Shown here piece after piece: positions 1 through 9,283 of a stretch of 64,000 nt of DNA. The position numbers and the translations under genes are program-made. The notes below the pieces were generated by a model. It saw only the letters and a list, made by a program, of their open reading frames with translations. It was not told the DNA's origin and did no database searches. Numbering within the stretch: position 1 is the stretch's first letter; every line of letters begins with the position of its first letter. The DNA is from Alkalilimnicola ehrlichii. Its GTDB lineage: Bacteria; Pseudomonadota; Gammaproteobacteria; Nitrococcales; AK92. The stretch spans positions 62,001 through 126,000 of the forward strand of contig NZ_NFZV01000002.1 in assembly GCF_003399765.1 (NCBI RefSeq). The letters run 5' to 3'.

Positions 1-436
1 GTCTGCAAGGCCAATGGACATTCCTCTTCTTCGGCTTCACCTATTGCCCGGATATCTGCCCTATGACACTGGCGGTACTCGACGAAGTCGAAGAGGAGCT
101 GCGCCAAAACGGCACCGACATTAACCTGAAAACCGTTTTTGTCTCGGTCGATCCGGCCCGCGACACCCCGGAGCGTCTGGCGGATTACGTGCCGTTTTCA
201 ATCCCAACTTTCTCGGCGTAACCGGAGAAGACCCGGAACTGGAGAAACTCACCCGCGATCTGGGCATTCTCTACATACGGCACGACGAAGGCGGCGAGGA
301 GCATTACATGGTCGACCACAGCTCGTCTTTACTGTTGTTCGACCCGCAAGGCGAGCTGGTGGCTCTATTCCGCGCGCCGCACCACGCGGAACCGATCGTC
401 CGGGATCTGGTCGAAATTCACGGTTTTCACCGCTAA
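1..436 (+). CDS. SCO1/SenC-family copper chaperone, 5'-truncated by the window edge and frameshifted
   Basis: The family delivers copper to the CuA site of cytochrome c oxidase or acts as a periplasmic thiol-redox protein, with a thioredoxin fold. The visible part starts inside the fold at LQGQWTFLFFGFTYCPDICP, which carries the CxxxCP copper motif. FVSVDPARDTPE follows, and then the conserved histidine in VDHSSSLLLFDPQG. The reading frame breaks at about 194-198: before it the frame runs to a stop at the TAA near 220, after it the next frame reads FNPNFLGVTGEDPELEK down to the TAA at 434-436. One missing base (probably T in the TTTT run) restores a normal SCO1 sequence. The start codon and the signal or anchor segment lie outside the window. 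Family assignment is firm; whether the break is real is doubtful. Confidence 0.85.
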
Positions 437-474
437 CGGAATTCTAAATCAGCGTCAGGGCATAAGCCGAACCT

Positions 475-1383
475 ATGAGCACATCCAAATCGCGCGAAAC
501 CGCCAGTTTTAGCGACTGGGCGAAAAGCCTACCCTTATATCCGCTCCCGCATCACGCGATTTCGCGCCTGACGCTGGCGGTTACCCGCTGCCGCTGGTCT
601 TGGCTGAAAAACGCATTAATCAACGCTTTTGTCCGCGCTTTCAAAGTGGATATGAGCGAAGCGGCAGCGCCGGAAGCAACGGCATACGAACACTTCAACG
701 CCTTTTTCACGCGGGAGCTAAAACCCGGTGCGCGGCCGCTGCCCGATTCGCCCACGGCGATCATCAGCCCGGCCGACGGTGCGATCAGCGCCATCGGACC
801 TATCGAGCACGACCAACTCTTGCAGGCCAAAGGTCACACCTACTCGGTAGCCGATTTACTCGGCGGCGATACCGAATTGGCGCAACGCTTCCACGGCGGC
901 CGCTTCGTCACGGTTTATCTTTCGCCCAGGGATTATCATCGCATTCACATGCCTTGCGCGGGCAAGCTGCAACGGATGATTCACGTTCCCGGTCGCTTGT
1001 TCAGCGTCGGCGCTCATACGGTACGTACTGTGCCCCGCTTGTTTGCACGTAACGAGCGCGTCGTTAATCTGTTTGAGGGCGAGCACGGCCCTATGGCTAT
1101 CGTCCTGGTAGGCGCCATCAACGTCGGCAGTATCGAAACTGTCTGGTCGGGGGTGGTCACCCCGCCGGCCGGCAAACGCGTCCGCAGCTGGGAGTACGAC
1201 CAACAAAACGCAACGCAATTGGCTCGCGGCGACGAACTTGGCCGCTTCAACATGGGCTCTACCGCGATCGTTTTATTCGGCCCCGGCCAAATGGAATGGG
1301 ATAACACGCTCGAAAACGAGCAAAAAGTCCGCATGGGACAAGCGCTGGGCGAGCTTACCGTGGAGCAAAAGCAAAGCGCGTAA
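475..1383 (+). CDS. psd: Phosphatidylserine decarboxylase proenzyme
   Basis: Converts phosphatidylserine to phosphatidylethanolamine at the inner membrane, the last step in making the main gammaproteobacterial phospholipid. The 302-residue length fits the bacterial type I family. Visible family blocks are the FFTRELKPGARP segment (about residues 83-94), SPADGAISAIG, the histidine-rich YLSPRDYHRIHMP and, near the C-terminus, FNMGSTAIVLF. The Gly-Ser of MGST is the self-cleavage site that yields the pyruvoyl-serine cofactor; most relatives have LGST. The gene ends 36 bp before the convergent epmA. No strong Shine-Dalgarno sequence precedes the ATG at 475, but it gives the usual N-terminal length. 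Confidence 0.95.
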   Translation: MSTSKSRETASFSDWAKSLPLYPLPHHAISRLTLAVTRCRWSWLKNALINAFVRAFKVDMSEAAAPEATAYEHFNAFFTRELKPGARPLPDSPTAIISPADGAISAIGPIEHDQLLQAKGHTYSVADLLGGDTELAQRFHGGRFVTVYLSPRDYHRIHMPCAGKLQRMIHVPGRLFSVGAHTVRTVPRLFARNERVVNLFEGEHGPMAIVLVGAINVGSIETVWSGVVTPPAGKRVRSWEYDQQNATQLARGDELGRFNMGSTAIVLFGPGQMEWDNTLENEQKVRMGQALGELTVEQKQSA

Positions 1384-1419
1384 TTAAGAAAATCGACCGC
1401 GCGCAAAGGAAGAAAGGCG

Positions 1420-2386
1420 CTAAGCACGCTCGATAGGAAACGCCAAAACCTCGTCGATAGCGTTAGCGCCGCACACCAACATAATCAGGCGATCCAACCC
1501 GACAGCCACACCCGCACACGCTGGCAAGCCCGCCGCCAACGCCGCCAGTAGCCGCCGATCCGTAGTCGGTGCCGGCAAACCCTGCGCCGTCCGCGCCGCC
1601 TGCTCGGCGGCAAAGCGCATCTGCTGCTCTGTCGGGTCCGTCAGTTCATGAAAGCCGTTGGCAATTTCCATACCGCCTATGAATAGCTCGAAACGCTCGG
1701 CGACAGGAGGGCTGCCCTCGCGTATTCGGGCCAAGGCGGCCTGAGACGCAGGGAAATCGGTAATAAACGTGAAACGCTCGGCCGCCAGGGCCGGCGTAAC
1801 GATGCACGACAACAATAAATCCAACCAGTTATCGTGCCCGCTCAAACCCTTCGGATAAGGCACATCCCAGCGCTCGGCACACGCTCTCAAATCCGCCTCG
1901 TCGGCAGTAAACGGATCGACCTCGGCGTAGCGTAAAAAGGCATCGCGGTACGTCAAGCGCTGCTCGGGGTGCGGCCCGAGCAGCAGCGTCGCCAGCTCAG
2001 CCACTTCGTCCATCAATTGGTAATGGTCGAAACCGACGCGATACCATTCCAGAATGGTGAATTCGGGGTTATGCCGCCGCCCTCTTTCGTCGGCTCTGAA
2101 CGCTCGGCACAACTGGTAGATAGAGCCGCTACCCGCCGCCAGCAGGCGCTTCATGGCAAACTCGGGCGACGTCTGCAACCATAAGCGCCCGTCCGCCGGC
2201 GCTCCCGGCCCGTTATACCGGCAATCGAAACTAGCTAGCTGAGGGTCGCTATTCGCCGCTGCGGACAGCAAGGGCGTTTCCACTTCCCAAACGCGCGCGC
2301 GCGAAAAACGCCCTTACGGCGGCAAGCACCTCGGCTCGCCGCCGCAGATTACTCAACGGCGCGCTGGGAAACCAATCGGCACTCAA
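1420..2386 (-). CDS. epmA: Elongation factor P--(R)-beta-lysine ligase EpmA (PoxA/GenX), frameshifted in this sequence
   Basis: A class II lysyl-tRNA-synthetase paralogue without the anticodon-binding domain; it attaches (R)-beta-lysine to the conserved lysine of EF-P. Motif 2 is seen in FRADERGRRHNPEFTILEWYR and motif 3 in GVAVGLDRLIML near the C-terminus. The uninterrupted frame starts only at VETP (2283). Upstream, another frame encodes the missing N-terminus from a TTG at 2386 (SADWFPSAPLSNLRRR then EVLAAVRAFF). The two halves join exactly as FFARARVWEVETP if one CG unit is added to the alternating CG run at about 2290-2301. Repaired length is 322 residues, close to the E. coli enzyme. 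The TTG lies 7 bp after the efp stop codon, so efp and epmA form an operon. Confidence 0.93.
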
Positions 2387-2393
2387 CGTCGGG

Positions 2394-2963
2394 TCAGTCC
2401 TTCACGCGCGAAACGTATTCGCCGCTACGGGTATCGACCTTCAACACTTCGCCCACTTCGATAAACAACGGCACGCGCACCACCGCACCCGTCTCCAGCG
2501 TTGCCGGTTTGCCGCCGCCGCCACTGGTGTCCCCGCGTACGCCGGGGTCGGTATCGGTCACGGTCAGTTGAACGAAATTCGGCGGCTCTACCGTGAGCGG
2601 CTCGTTATTCCATAGCGTAACGGTGCATACATCCTGCTCTTTGATCCACTTCACCGCATCGCCCACCGCAGCCTGTCCTGCGCTATGCTGCTCAAAACTG
2701 GCCGGGTCCATGAAGTGCCACAGATCGCCGTCGTTGTAGAGATACTGCAACTCTACCTCTACGACGTCGGCCGCCTCCACGCTATCGCCGGACTTGAACG
2801 TACGTTCAATGACGCGCCCCGTTTTGAGGTTGCGCACTTTAACGCGGTTGAATGCCTGACCTTTGCCGGGCTTAACGAACTCGTTCTCAACGATCGCATA
2901 CGGATCGCCGTCGAGCATAATTTTTAGCCCGCCCTTGAACTCGTTAGTACTATAAGTCGCCAT
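2394..2963 (-). CDS. efp: Translation elongation factor P
   Basis: Binds the ribosome next to the P site and relieves stalling on consecutive prolines. The 189-residue protein matches the family from [20 protein letters not shown] to the C-terminal [19 protein letters not shown]. The loop [10 protein letters not shown] carries the lysine at position 34 that EpmA modifies, so this is the lysylated type rather than the rhamnosylated (Arg) type. Its modification enzymes flank it: epmA directly downstream on the same strand and epmB divergent, about 100 bp away. The short divergent spacer at 2964-3065 must hold both promoters. Confidence 0.98.
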   Translation of the reverse strand: MATYSTNEFKGGLKIMLDGDPYAIVENEFVKPGKGQAFNRVKVRNLKTGRVIERTFKSGDSVEAADVVEVELQYLYNDGDLWHFMDPASFEQHSAGQAAVGDAVKWIKEQDVCTVTLWNNEPLTVEPPNFVQLTVTDTDPGVRGDTSGGGGKPATLETGAVVRVPLFIEVGEVLKVDTRSGEYVSRVKD

Positions 2964-3065
2964 CGGATCCTCATTTATCGAGCAATATAACGGAATTCGG
3001 GCATCCTAACGGAAAACCGAGTCGGTTAGAATATCCAACCTCGGCAGCAAGGAGCCTGAATAATC

Positions 3066-4102
3066 ATGAGTCTAATAGCGGCCGCCACTCCGCCTCGTTG
3101 GCAACAAGAACTCGCTCGCGCCATTCGCGATCCGGCCGAACTGCTGAATATCCTACGTCTGGAAGACGATTTGCTACCTGCCGCGAAGGCGGCCGCGAAG
3201 CTATTTCCCCTACGGGTTCCAAGGGGTTACGTCGCCGCATGCGGCCGGGCGAGCCTAACGATCCTTTGCTACGGCAAGTACTCCCGCTGGGGGTCGAATG
3301 CAACCCCGCCGCGGACTTTCTGACCGATCCGGTCGGCGATCTGCAAGCGATGACAGCCGACGGCGTGCTGCACAAATATCATGGCCGGGTTTTACTGGTC
3401 CTTACCGGCGCCTGCGCCATTCACTGCCGCTATTGCTTTCGCCGCCACTTTCCTTACGCGGAGGCTCACGCCGGGCGGCAGCGCTGGCAGGATGCCTTGA
3501 ATTACCTGTACGAGCACCCGGAAGTGGACGAAGTCATCTTAAGCGGCGGCGACCCGCTGTCGCTTAACGACCGTCGATTAAGCGATCTAGCGCAAAAGCT
3601 CGCGGCCATCCCCCACCTCAAACGGCTTCGTATTCACAGTCGGCTACCGATCGTTCTGCCGGAGCGGCTCACCGACGATTTACTGGCCTGGTTCGCAGGC
3701 AACCGATTACAACCTATTATGGTGGTCCACGCCAACCATGCGCAGGAAATCGACCAACGCGTCGCCGAAGGGCTGCTTAAGCTCAAACAAGCCGGGGTAA
3801 CCCTCCTCAACCAAACCGTTCTGCTACGCGGGATCAACGATTCGGCCGCGCATTTATCCGAACTCAGTCATCGCCTGTTCGAAACCGGCACCCTCCCGTA
3901 CTACCTTCACCTACTCGATAAAGTTCAAGGTGCCGCCCATTTCGATATCCCCGAGGCGGAAGCAAAACGCCTCCTCGCCGAACTAAGCACTTGTCTGCCC
4001 GGCTATCTGACACCAAAACTGGTAAAAGAAGAAGCTGGCAAGCCTAACAAAACCCTGTTGCCCCCTCGTATGCCGTTAGCGGACGAAACCCGTAGCGGAT
4101 AA
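3066..4102 (+). CDS. epmB: EF-P-(L)-lysine 2,3-aminomutase EpmB (radical SAM), frameshifted in this sequence
   Basis: Makes (R)-beta-lysine from L-lysine for EF-P modification, using a [4Fe-4S] cluster, S-adenosylmethionine and PLP. The radical-SAM motif is CAIHCRYCFRRHFPY (CxxxCxxC). The C-terminal LTPKLVKEEAGKPNK segment includes the family's PLP-lysine region. The N-terminus runs in one frame (SLIAAATPPRWQQELARAI to VPRGYVA) and continues in the next frame with RMRPGEPNDPLLRQVLPLGVE. One base is missing at about 3231-3240. Repaired length is 345 residues, typical of EpmB (E. coli 342). A good Shine-Dalgarno AAGGAG lies just upstream of the ATG at 3066. Confidence 0.93.
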
Positions 4103-4264
4103 ACGTTAGCTGGGGGAGTTCTGCAATTCCCGCGGGATTCGCTATAGTCAAAAGACAACAGAGAGAAACTAACGACGCACAGGCCGCGCAGCGGCCTCCC
4201 CTGCCGGGATGGCCGTTCCGCCTCATGCTGTTACACCATAAATACAAATACAAGGACGAACGGG

Positions 4265-5980
4265 ATGATTGCTTCAGCCATGGATACGGACCGGCGACCC
4301 CAGCAACCTGCAAACCCCGCACCGGAGTTACCTCCGCAATGGCAGCGCAGACGACTGCGCCGTTGGCTCGCCGAGCTGCCCGTTGCCGACCTACACCGAA
4401 CGGCCCACTTACTCCACGCAGCGCTCATTCAGCTGCGTCAAAGCAAGCTACCGCCAGCCAAACGCTTTGCCTGCATCGAGCTATTACGGCCGCACGTCAA
4501 ATACACCGTAGAGGGCTTGCAACCACATATCGTCTCCGCCGAATTCCCGCTACCGCGTAACGCCACGGCCACCGTTACCCTCGTACAGGCTCTACTTCGA
4601 GAAACAGCCCGCTGTTACCATACATTCAGCCTTGAGAAGCTGCAGGGCGAGAAGACCCTCAACCTACGCACCCTAGCCATTGCGATTGCCCGCAGTCTTC
4701 ACTACTCCGGGCTGCTACTCATGGAGTCTTACGCAACGTTTCAGGATCCACCCCCCGGCTTGTGGCGACGCATTCATACACTTTATCAATTGGCCGACAG
4801 CGAGCAGCTGACGGAGAGGAACGTCGAGGAACCGGAGAGCCCAAACGGTAAAACCACCGTTTCTCGGTGCTATAAACATATCTTACTCTTCGCCGCCGCC
4901 CACCCCTACGGTTTGGCGCCCGAAGGCACCCGCCAGTTGTACCGATCGCTAGCACGTTGGGCGAATTACTTGCAGCTCGCACCGGAACCGGGCACCCCGC
5001 TACTGCGGGCCAAGCTCTGGGTCGATACCGGTTCCGACATCCCGCCCACTCCGGTGACCGGGCAACCCTCCGCAGCCGGCCGTGTCTACCTTCTATCAAC
5101 CGATGCACTCAAGCCCGAACTGGAAAAATACCTACAACCGCGTCGCCCCCGGTGGCGATTCTGGCAACCTGAAGAACGCCCCGCGGACGCTTGTTTGCTT
5201 GAGAAAGTAAGCTTCGCGGTCATGGCTCGCCCTACCCGACAACCGGCTGACGGACAACTGCACGCCGTCACCGGACTACTACAAGCCAATCGACATTTAT
5301 CTTTTGTCAACGGTTTGGACGATCGGCTTACCGGCGCTTCGATGCGGTTTCAAACGCCGCCGCCCAAGGCGGCCGTCAAACACCGCCGCTCATCGCCATC
5401 GTCGCCGTCAAGGCACACCGACGCTATCAGCGAGAAAAACTCACCTCCGCTCGTAAGCCGCTGGCGAATCGTCAACACCTGCGAACGCGGTTATTGCCTG
5501 CACGCCGACCTCAAACAGCCGATCAAAGTACAAATCGGCGACATCATCGCGCTTAAGCAGCGCATAGACGGGGCGCCGAAGTGGGAGTTGGCGACGATCA
5601 AATGGGCGCGGTTCTCGGATCGCCACGGTTTAAGAATCGGCGTTCATGTGCTCGGGGCCGATCCGGTTCCTGCCATCACTTGGCCGCTATCCCGTAATCG
5701 CACGGCCCAGCCACCTAATCGCTCGCTTATCTTATTAAATCCCTACGATGTCCACGGCACGCCAACACTGGTAACGCCCCGCCTAGGTTATACCCCCCAA
5801 CGTCAGGTACTCTTAAAGAGCCTTGAGGGCCAAACAGAGGTAACATTACTCGACGAGGTTGAGTCGGACGGCTTGTTTTCGCAGTATGCGTTTCGGGCTC
5901 CGGCTTCGACCGCGTCCAAGGAAACCGCCGTCACCACAGGCAAGGCACGGCCGGATCGCGCCAAGAGCGACGACGGCTAA
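4265..5980 (+). CDS. Hypothetical protein with PilZ-like C-terminal region, upstream of the fimX homologue
   Basis: A soluble 571-residue protein with no signal peptide or membrane segment. Residues 1-170 are rich in Leu and Arg and look helical. A low-complexity Ser/Arg/Lys linker lies near residues 365-390. The C-terminal region (about residues 395-500, beginning SRWRIVNTCERGYCLHAD and containing IQIGDIIALKQ-like and HGLRIGVHVLGAD-like strands) has the N/DxSxxG-then-beta-barrel layout of PilZ c-di-GMP receptors. I do not see a clean RxxxR motif, so ligand binding is uncertain. A gene of similar size sits in the same place before fimX in Pseudomonas, which suggests a shared role in c-di-GMP control of twitching or surface motility. 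That role is inferred from position. Confidence 0.6.
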   Translation: MIASAMDTDRRPQQPANPAPELPPQWQRRRLRRWLAELPVADLHRTAHLLHAALIQLRQSKLPPAKRFACIELLRPHVKYTVEGLQPHIVSAEFPLPRNATATVTLVQALLRETARCYHTFSLEKLQGEKTLNLRTLAIAIARSLHYSGLLLMESYATFQDPPPGLWRRIHTLYQLADSEQLTERNVEEPESPNGKTTVSRCYKHILLFAAAHPYGLAPEGTRQLYRSLARWANYLQLAPEPGTPLLRAKLWVDTGSDIPPTPVTGQPSAAGRVYLLSTDALKPELEKYLQPRRPRWRFWQPEERPADACLLEKVSFAVMARPTRQPADGQLHAVTGLLQANRHLSFVNGLDDRLTGASMRFQTPPPKAAVKHRRSSPSSPSRHTDAISEKNSPPLVSRWRIVNTCERGYCLHADLKQPIKVQIGDIIALKQRIDGAPKWELATIKWARFSDRHGLRIGVHVLGADPVPAITWPLSRNRTAQPPNRSLILLNPYDVHGTPTLVTPRLGYTPQRQVLLKSLEGQTEVTLLDEVESDGLFSQYAFRAPASTASKETAVTTGKARPDRAKSDDG

Positions 5981-6144
5981 AACGAACGCGATGGTAAAGG
6001 AACCCTTCGCTTTCCGTGCCTTACGACGTTGTGGCGGCAAAATGCCGTAGAAATAAAGATCCACCTCGGGCTAAAAAACAAGATGCACTGGTGGGGAGTG
6101 CTCTGATTCTGACAGGCCGAGCGCTGGCTTGAAATGAGGAAGAT

Positions 6145-8229
6145 ATGGGTCATCAAGAGGACGATATTCTCCGCCTTCTCATCGCAGAAGAATCGCTCAA
6201 CGATGCAGAAATGCTCATCAGCGTGCTACGCAACGCGGGGCACGCAGTTCGCGCCACCCGGATCGAAGACGAAGAGGATTTACGCCAAGAACTTGATCGC
6301 AAAGGCTTCGAGCTGTTTTTGTATGCCGTTGAGTTCGAGGGCCTGCCATTAGAGTCCGCTCAACACATTGTGCATCAGTCCGGTAAGGACATCCCCATTC
6401 TTGCGGTTAGCGACCGGGACGACAACGCTACCCGACTTGAAGCGCTCAAACTCGGCGCTGCCGACTTGATTAGCAAGCATGATCTCGACCATCTGCAACT
6501 TGTCGTCGCCCGAGAGTTAAAACACCTCAAGGACCGTCGCCGCCTGCGGCGGCTCGAAGCCTCCTTAAGAGAAACCGAGCGTCGCTGTTATACGCTGCTC
6601 GACAGCTCTCGCGACCCTATCGCTTACGTCCACGAAGGGATGCACATTTATGCTAACCCTGCCTACTTGGAGAAGTTCGCTTACGCTGAGTTAGACGATA
6701 TCGAAGGGATGCCGCTGCTGGACATGGTGACCCCGACCTATCAAGCCGAGCTGAAAACATTCCTGCGTCAGTATCAAAAAGGGAAAGCCGACAATAACGA
6801 ACTTGAGCTTAGCATGCAGGGCCCGGACCAGGACCCCGTTGCGGTACGCATGGCTTTCTCCCCCGCCAGCATCGACGGCGAACCCTGTACGCAGATCCTT
6901 CTTCGCGATACCGGTACGGTCGACCGCCAGCTCGCCGAGCAGCTCGATACGCTAAGTAAACAAGACGTACTCACAGGCTTATACAACCGCACCTATTTCC
7001 TTGAGCAACTGGAGAAGACGATCGCGCAAACCCTCGACGGCGAGGGCAGTCACGGTCTGCTCTATATCCACCTCGACAACTTGGACCGGTTGCGCCAATC
7101 GGCCGGCATTACCGCCGTCGACGCCGCAATCGGCCAATTCGGTCAACTGGTAGCGACGGAAGTCGGTCAGGAAGGGGTCAGCGCCCGCTTCGCCGACGAG
7201 GTATTTACCGTGCTTGTTGCCGACAAAGGCGTGCACGAGACGATTGCGCTTGCCGAGGCTATCCGACAACGTATCGAAGAGCACGTTGCGGAAACCAACG
7301 GACGCACCGTGACAACCACGTGCAGCATCGGCATCAGCATGCTCGGCGACTCCGGCTATAGCGCCCATCACACGGTGAACGAGGCGCAACAAGCCGCCGA
7401 AGCTGCCCGCGCCGGCGGCGGCAACAAGGTTGAACTCTACGCAACCGGCGCTGAAGACGGCGACGGTTCGGATTTGCGTCAGCACCTCCGTGCCGCTATC
7501 GACGACGGCGACTTTTTCCTCGTTTATCAGCCGGTAGCCAGCTTGAAAGGCGACCACCGAGAACGTTACGAGGTAAGAGTACGGCTACGCGGCGACAACG
7601 GTAACACCATAGAGCCGGCCAACTTCATGCCGCAGGCCGAAGAGCTCAAGCTAACGGCCGATATCGATCGCTGGGTTGCCGAACATGCTATTCAAACCTT
7701 GGCAAAACGCCTGGCGGCAGACCACGACACCTTGCTGCTCGTGAAAATCTCCGGCGCCACGCTTGCCGATAACAAGCAGTTTCTGAAATTTGTCGATCAA
7801 CAGCTGAAACGACATGGCGTAAGCGGCCAACACTTGGTGTTTCAGATCAACGAATCGGTTGCCGTGACGCAACTGAACCAAGCCAAGGAAACCTTCCGCG
7901 GCTTAAAAGCCTTACAATGCGGCTTCTCCCTCGACCGTTTCGGCAGCGGTTTGAACTCTTTCCAATTGCTCAAGCACTTGCCGGCCGATTATTTAAAACT
8001 CGATCGGACCTTGACGCAAACGCTCCCTGACAACGAAGAGACGCAGGAACTGGTTCAGCAAACGATCGAGACGGCCCATTCCATGAATCGAAAAGTCATC
8101 GCCGGTTATCTGGACGACATCAGCAGCTTGGCAAAAATTTGGCAGTTCGATGCCGATTTTGTGCAGGGAGATTTTCTACAGGAACCGGAAACGGAGATGC
8201 ACTATGACTTCTCCGGTATGGTGATCTAA
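6145..8229 (+). CDS. FimX-like receiver-PAS-GGDEF-EAL c-di-GMP effector with degenerate catalytic motifs
   Basis: The 694-residue length and domain order (receiver-like 1-130, PAS about 145-260, GGDEF about 270-430, EAL about 440-690) match FimX of Pseudomonas, a c-di-GMP receptor controlling type IV pilus assembly. The GGDEF signature is replaced by ARFADEVFTVL (about residues 347-357). The EAL signature reads YEVRVRL (about 475-481), and the usual DDFGTG loop reads LDRFGSG. The protein is therefore probably not catalytic and acts as a receptor through its EAL domain. The receiver domain begins LRLLIAEESLNDAEMLISVL and lacks an obvious full phosphorylation set. The ATG at 6145 has GAGGAA at a proper distance. 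A strong bidirectional hairpin terminator follows the gene. Confidence 0.85.
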   Translation: MGHQEDDILRLLIAEESLNDAEMLISVLRNAGHAVRATRIEDEEDLRQELDRKGFELFLYAVEFEGLPLESAQHIVHQSGKDIPILAVSDRDDNATRLEALKLGAADLISKHDLDHLQLVVARELKHLKDRRRLRRLEASLRETERRCYTLLDSSRDPIAYVHEGMHIYANPAYLEKFAYAELDDIEGMPLLDMVTPTYQAELKTFLRQYQKGKADNNELELSMQGPDQDPVAVRMAFSPASIDGEPCTQILLRDTGTVDRQLAEQLDTLSKQDVLTGLYNRTYFLEQLEKTIAQTLDGEGSHGLLYIHLDNLDRLRQSAGITAVDAAIGQFGQLVATEVGQEGVSARFADEVFTVLVADKGVHETIALAEAIRQRIEEHVAETNGRTVTTTCSIGISMLGDSGYSAHHTVNEAQQAAEAARAGGGNKVELYATGAEDGDGSDLRQHLRAAIDDGDFFLVYQPVASLKGDHRERYEVRVRLRGDNGNTIEPANFMPQAEELKLTADIDRWVAEHAIQTLAKRLAADHDTLLLVKISGATLADNKQFLKFVDQQLKRHGVSGQHLVFQINESVAVTQLNQAKETFRGLKALQCGFSLDRFGSGLNSFQLLKHLPADYLKLDRTLTQTLPDNEETQELVQQTIETAHSMNRKVIAGYLDDISSLAKIWQFDADFVQGDFLQEPETEMHYDFSGMVI

Positions 8230-8256
8230 ACCGACGCTAGCTTAGCATGCCAACGT

Positions 8257-8284
8257 AACGGCAGCCTCCAAAGAGGCTGCCGTT
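8257..8284. terminator. Bidirectional hairpin terminator between fimX-like gene and htpX
   Basis: Perfect 12-bp inverted repeat AACGGCAGCCTC / GAGGCTGCCGTT with a 4-base CAAA loop, placed between two convergent genes. The stem ends in TT but no long T run follows. Confidence 0.8.
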
Positions 8285-8291
8285 ATTCGTC

Positions 8292-9166
8292 TTAGCGCAG
8301 GCCGCCGCGCTGTAATGCGGCAATCCGCTCGTCCAAAGGCGGGTGGGACATAAACAAGCGCTGCAACCCGGTACCCCGCATACCGAAGATACCGTAAGCC
8401 TCCATCTGATCCGGCAGTTTCGCCGCTTCGCTGTTGCCTTTTAGCCGTTGCAAGGCAGCGATCATTTTCTCCCGCCCGGCCAACTGGGCGCCGCCGACAT
8501 CGGCCCGGAACTCCCGCCACCGGGAGAACCACATCACGATAATGGTCGCCAGCGCGCCCAACACCACCTGGGCAAAATCATCGTCAACCAAAAGCCCGGA
8601 CCATGGCCGCGCTCGTTCTTGAACACGACTCGGTCCACTAAATGGCCGATAACTCGCGACAGTACGATGACGAAGGTATTCAACACGCCCTGAATCAGGG
8701 CCAGCGTCACCATATCGCCATTCGCAACGTGGCTTACTTCATGACCAAGGACCGCTTCCGCTTCGTCCCTGCTCATGCTGTTCAACAAGCCCACACTTAC
8801 CGCCACCAACGCATCGTTTTTATTGGCGCCGGTCGCAAACGCGTTAACTTCCGGCGCCGGATAAATAGCCACTTCGGGCATCCCGATGCCGGCCTGCTGC
8901 GCTTGCCGACGCACGGTCTCTAGCAACCATTGCTCGGTCGCATTTTGCGGTCGCTCGATGACTCTCGCGCCGGTAAAACGCTTCGCGGTCGCCTTCGACA
9001 TCAACAGCGAAATGAACGACCCGCCCATACCGAATATTGCAGCCATAACCAGGATAAAGCCGGTGTTCAGCCGCACCCCAAGCAAGGGCTCCGCGAGGTT
9101 GAGCATGATCCCGAGCAGGATCAGAATCGCCAGGTTCGTAGCAACAAACAAACCTATACGGTGCAT
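8292..9166 (-). CDS. htpX: Membrane zinc metalloprotease HtpX, frameshifted in this sequence
   Basis: HtpX is an inner-membrane M48 endopeptidase that removes damaged membrane proteins. Two N-terminal membrane segments (about residues 4-22 and 35-55) precede the zinc motif [10 protein letters not shown] (HExxH). The C-terminal part includes [18 protein letters not shown], which holds the third zinc ligand, and ends [13 protein letters not shown]. The frame breaks near 8570: GFWLTMIL continues one frame over as [16 protein letters not shown]. One missing G in the coding strand (TTGGCCCAG read as TTGCCCAG) explains it. Repaired length is 291 residues, against about 293 in E. coli. The start at 9166 has a GGGGG Shine-Dalgarno; an upstream in-frame methionine at 9217 would add 17 atypical residues. 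Confidence 0.94.
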
Positions 9167-9283
9167 TCGCACACCCCCTTTCGAATTACCACCGCCGTCG
9201 TTGACGGCCAACCGCATCTTTAGAGTATGCCTTAGACCAAAAAGTTCTTCTTCTTGGCCGGCTTACAACCGGAGCCTCAGCGC

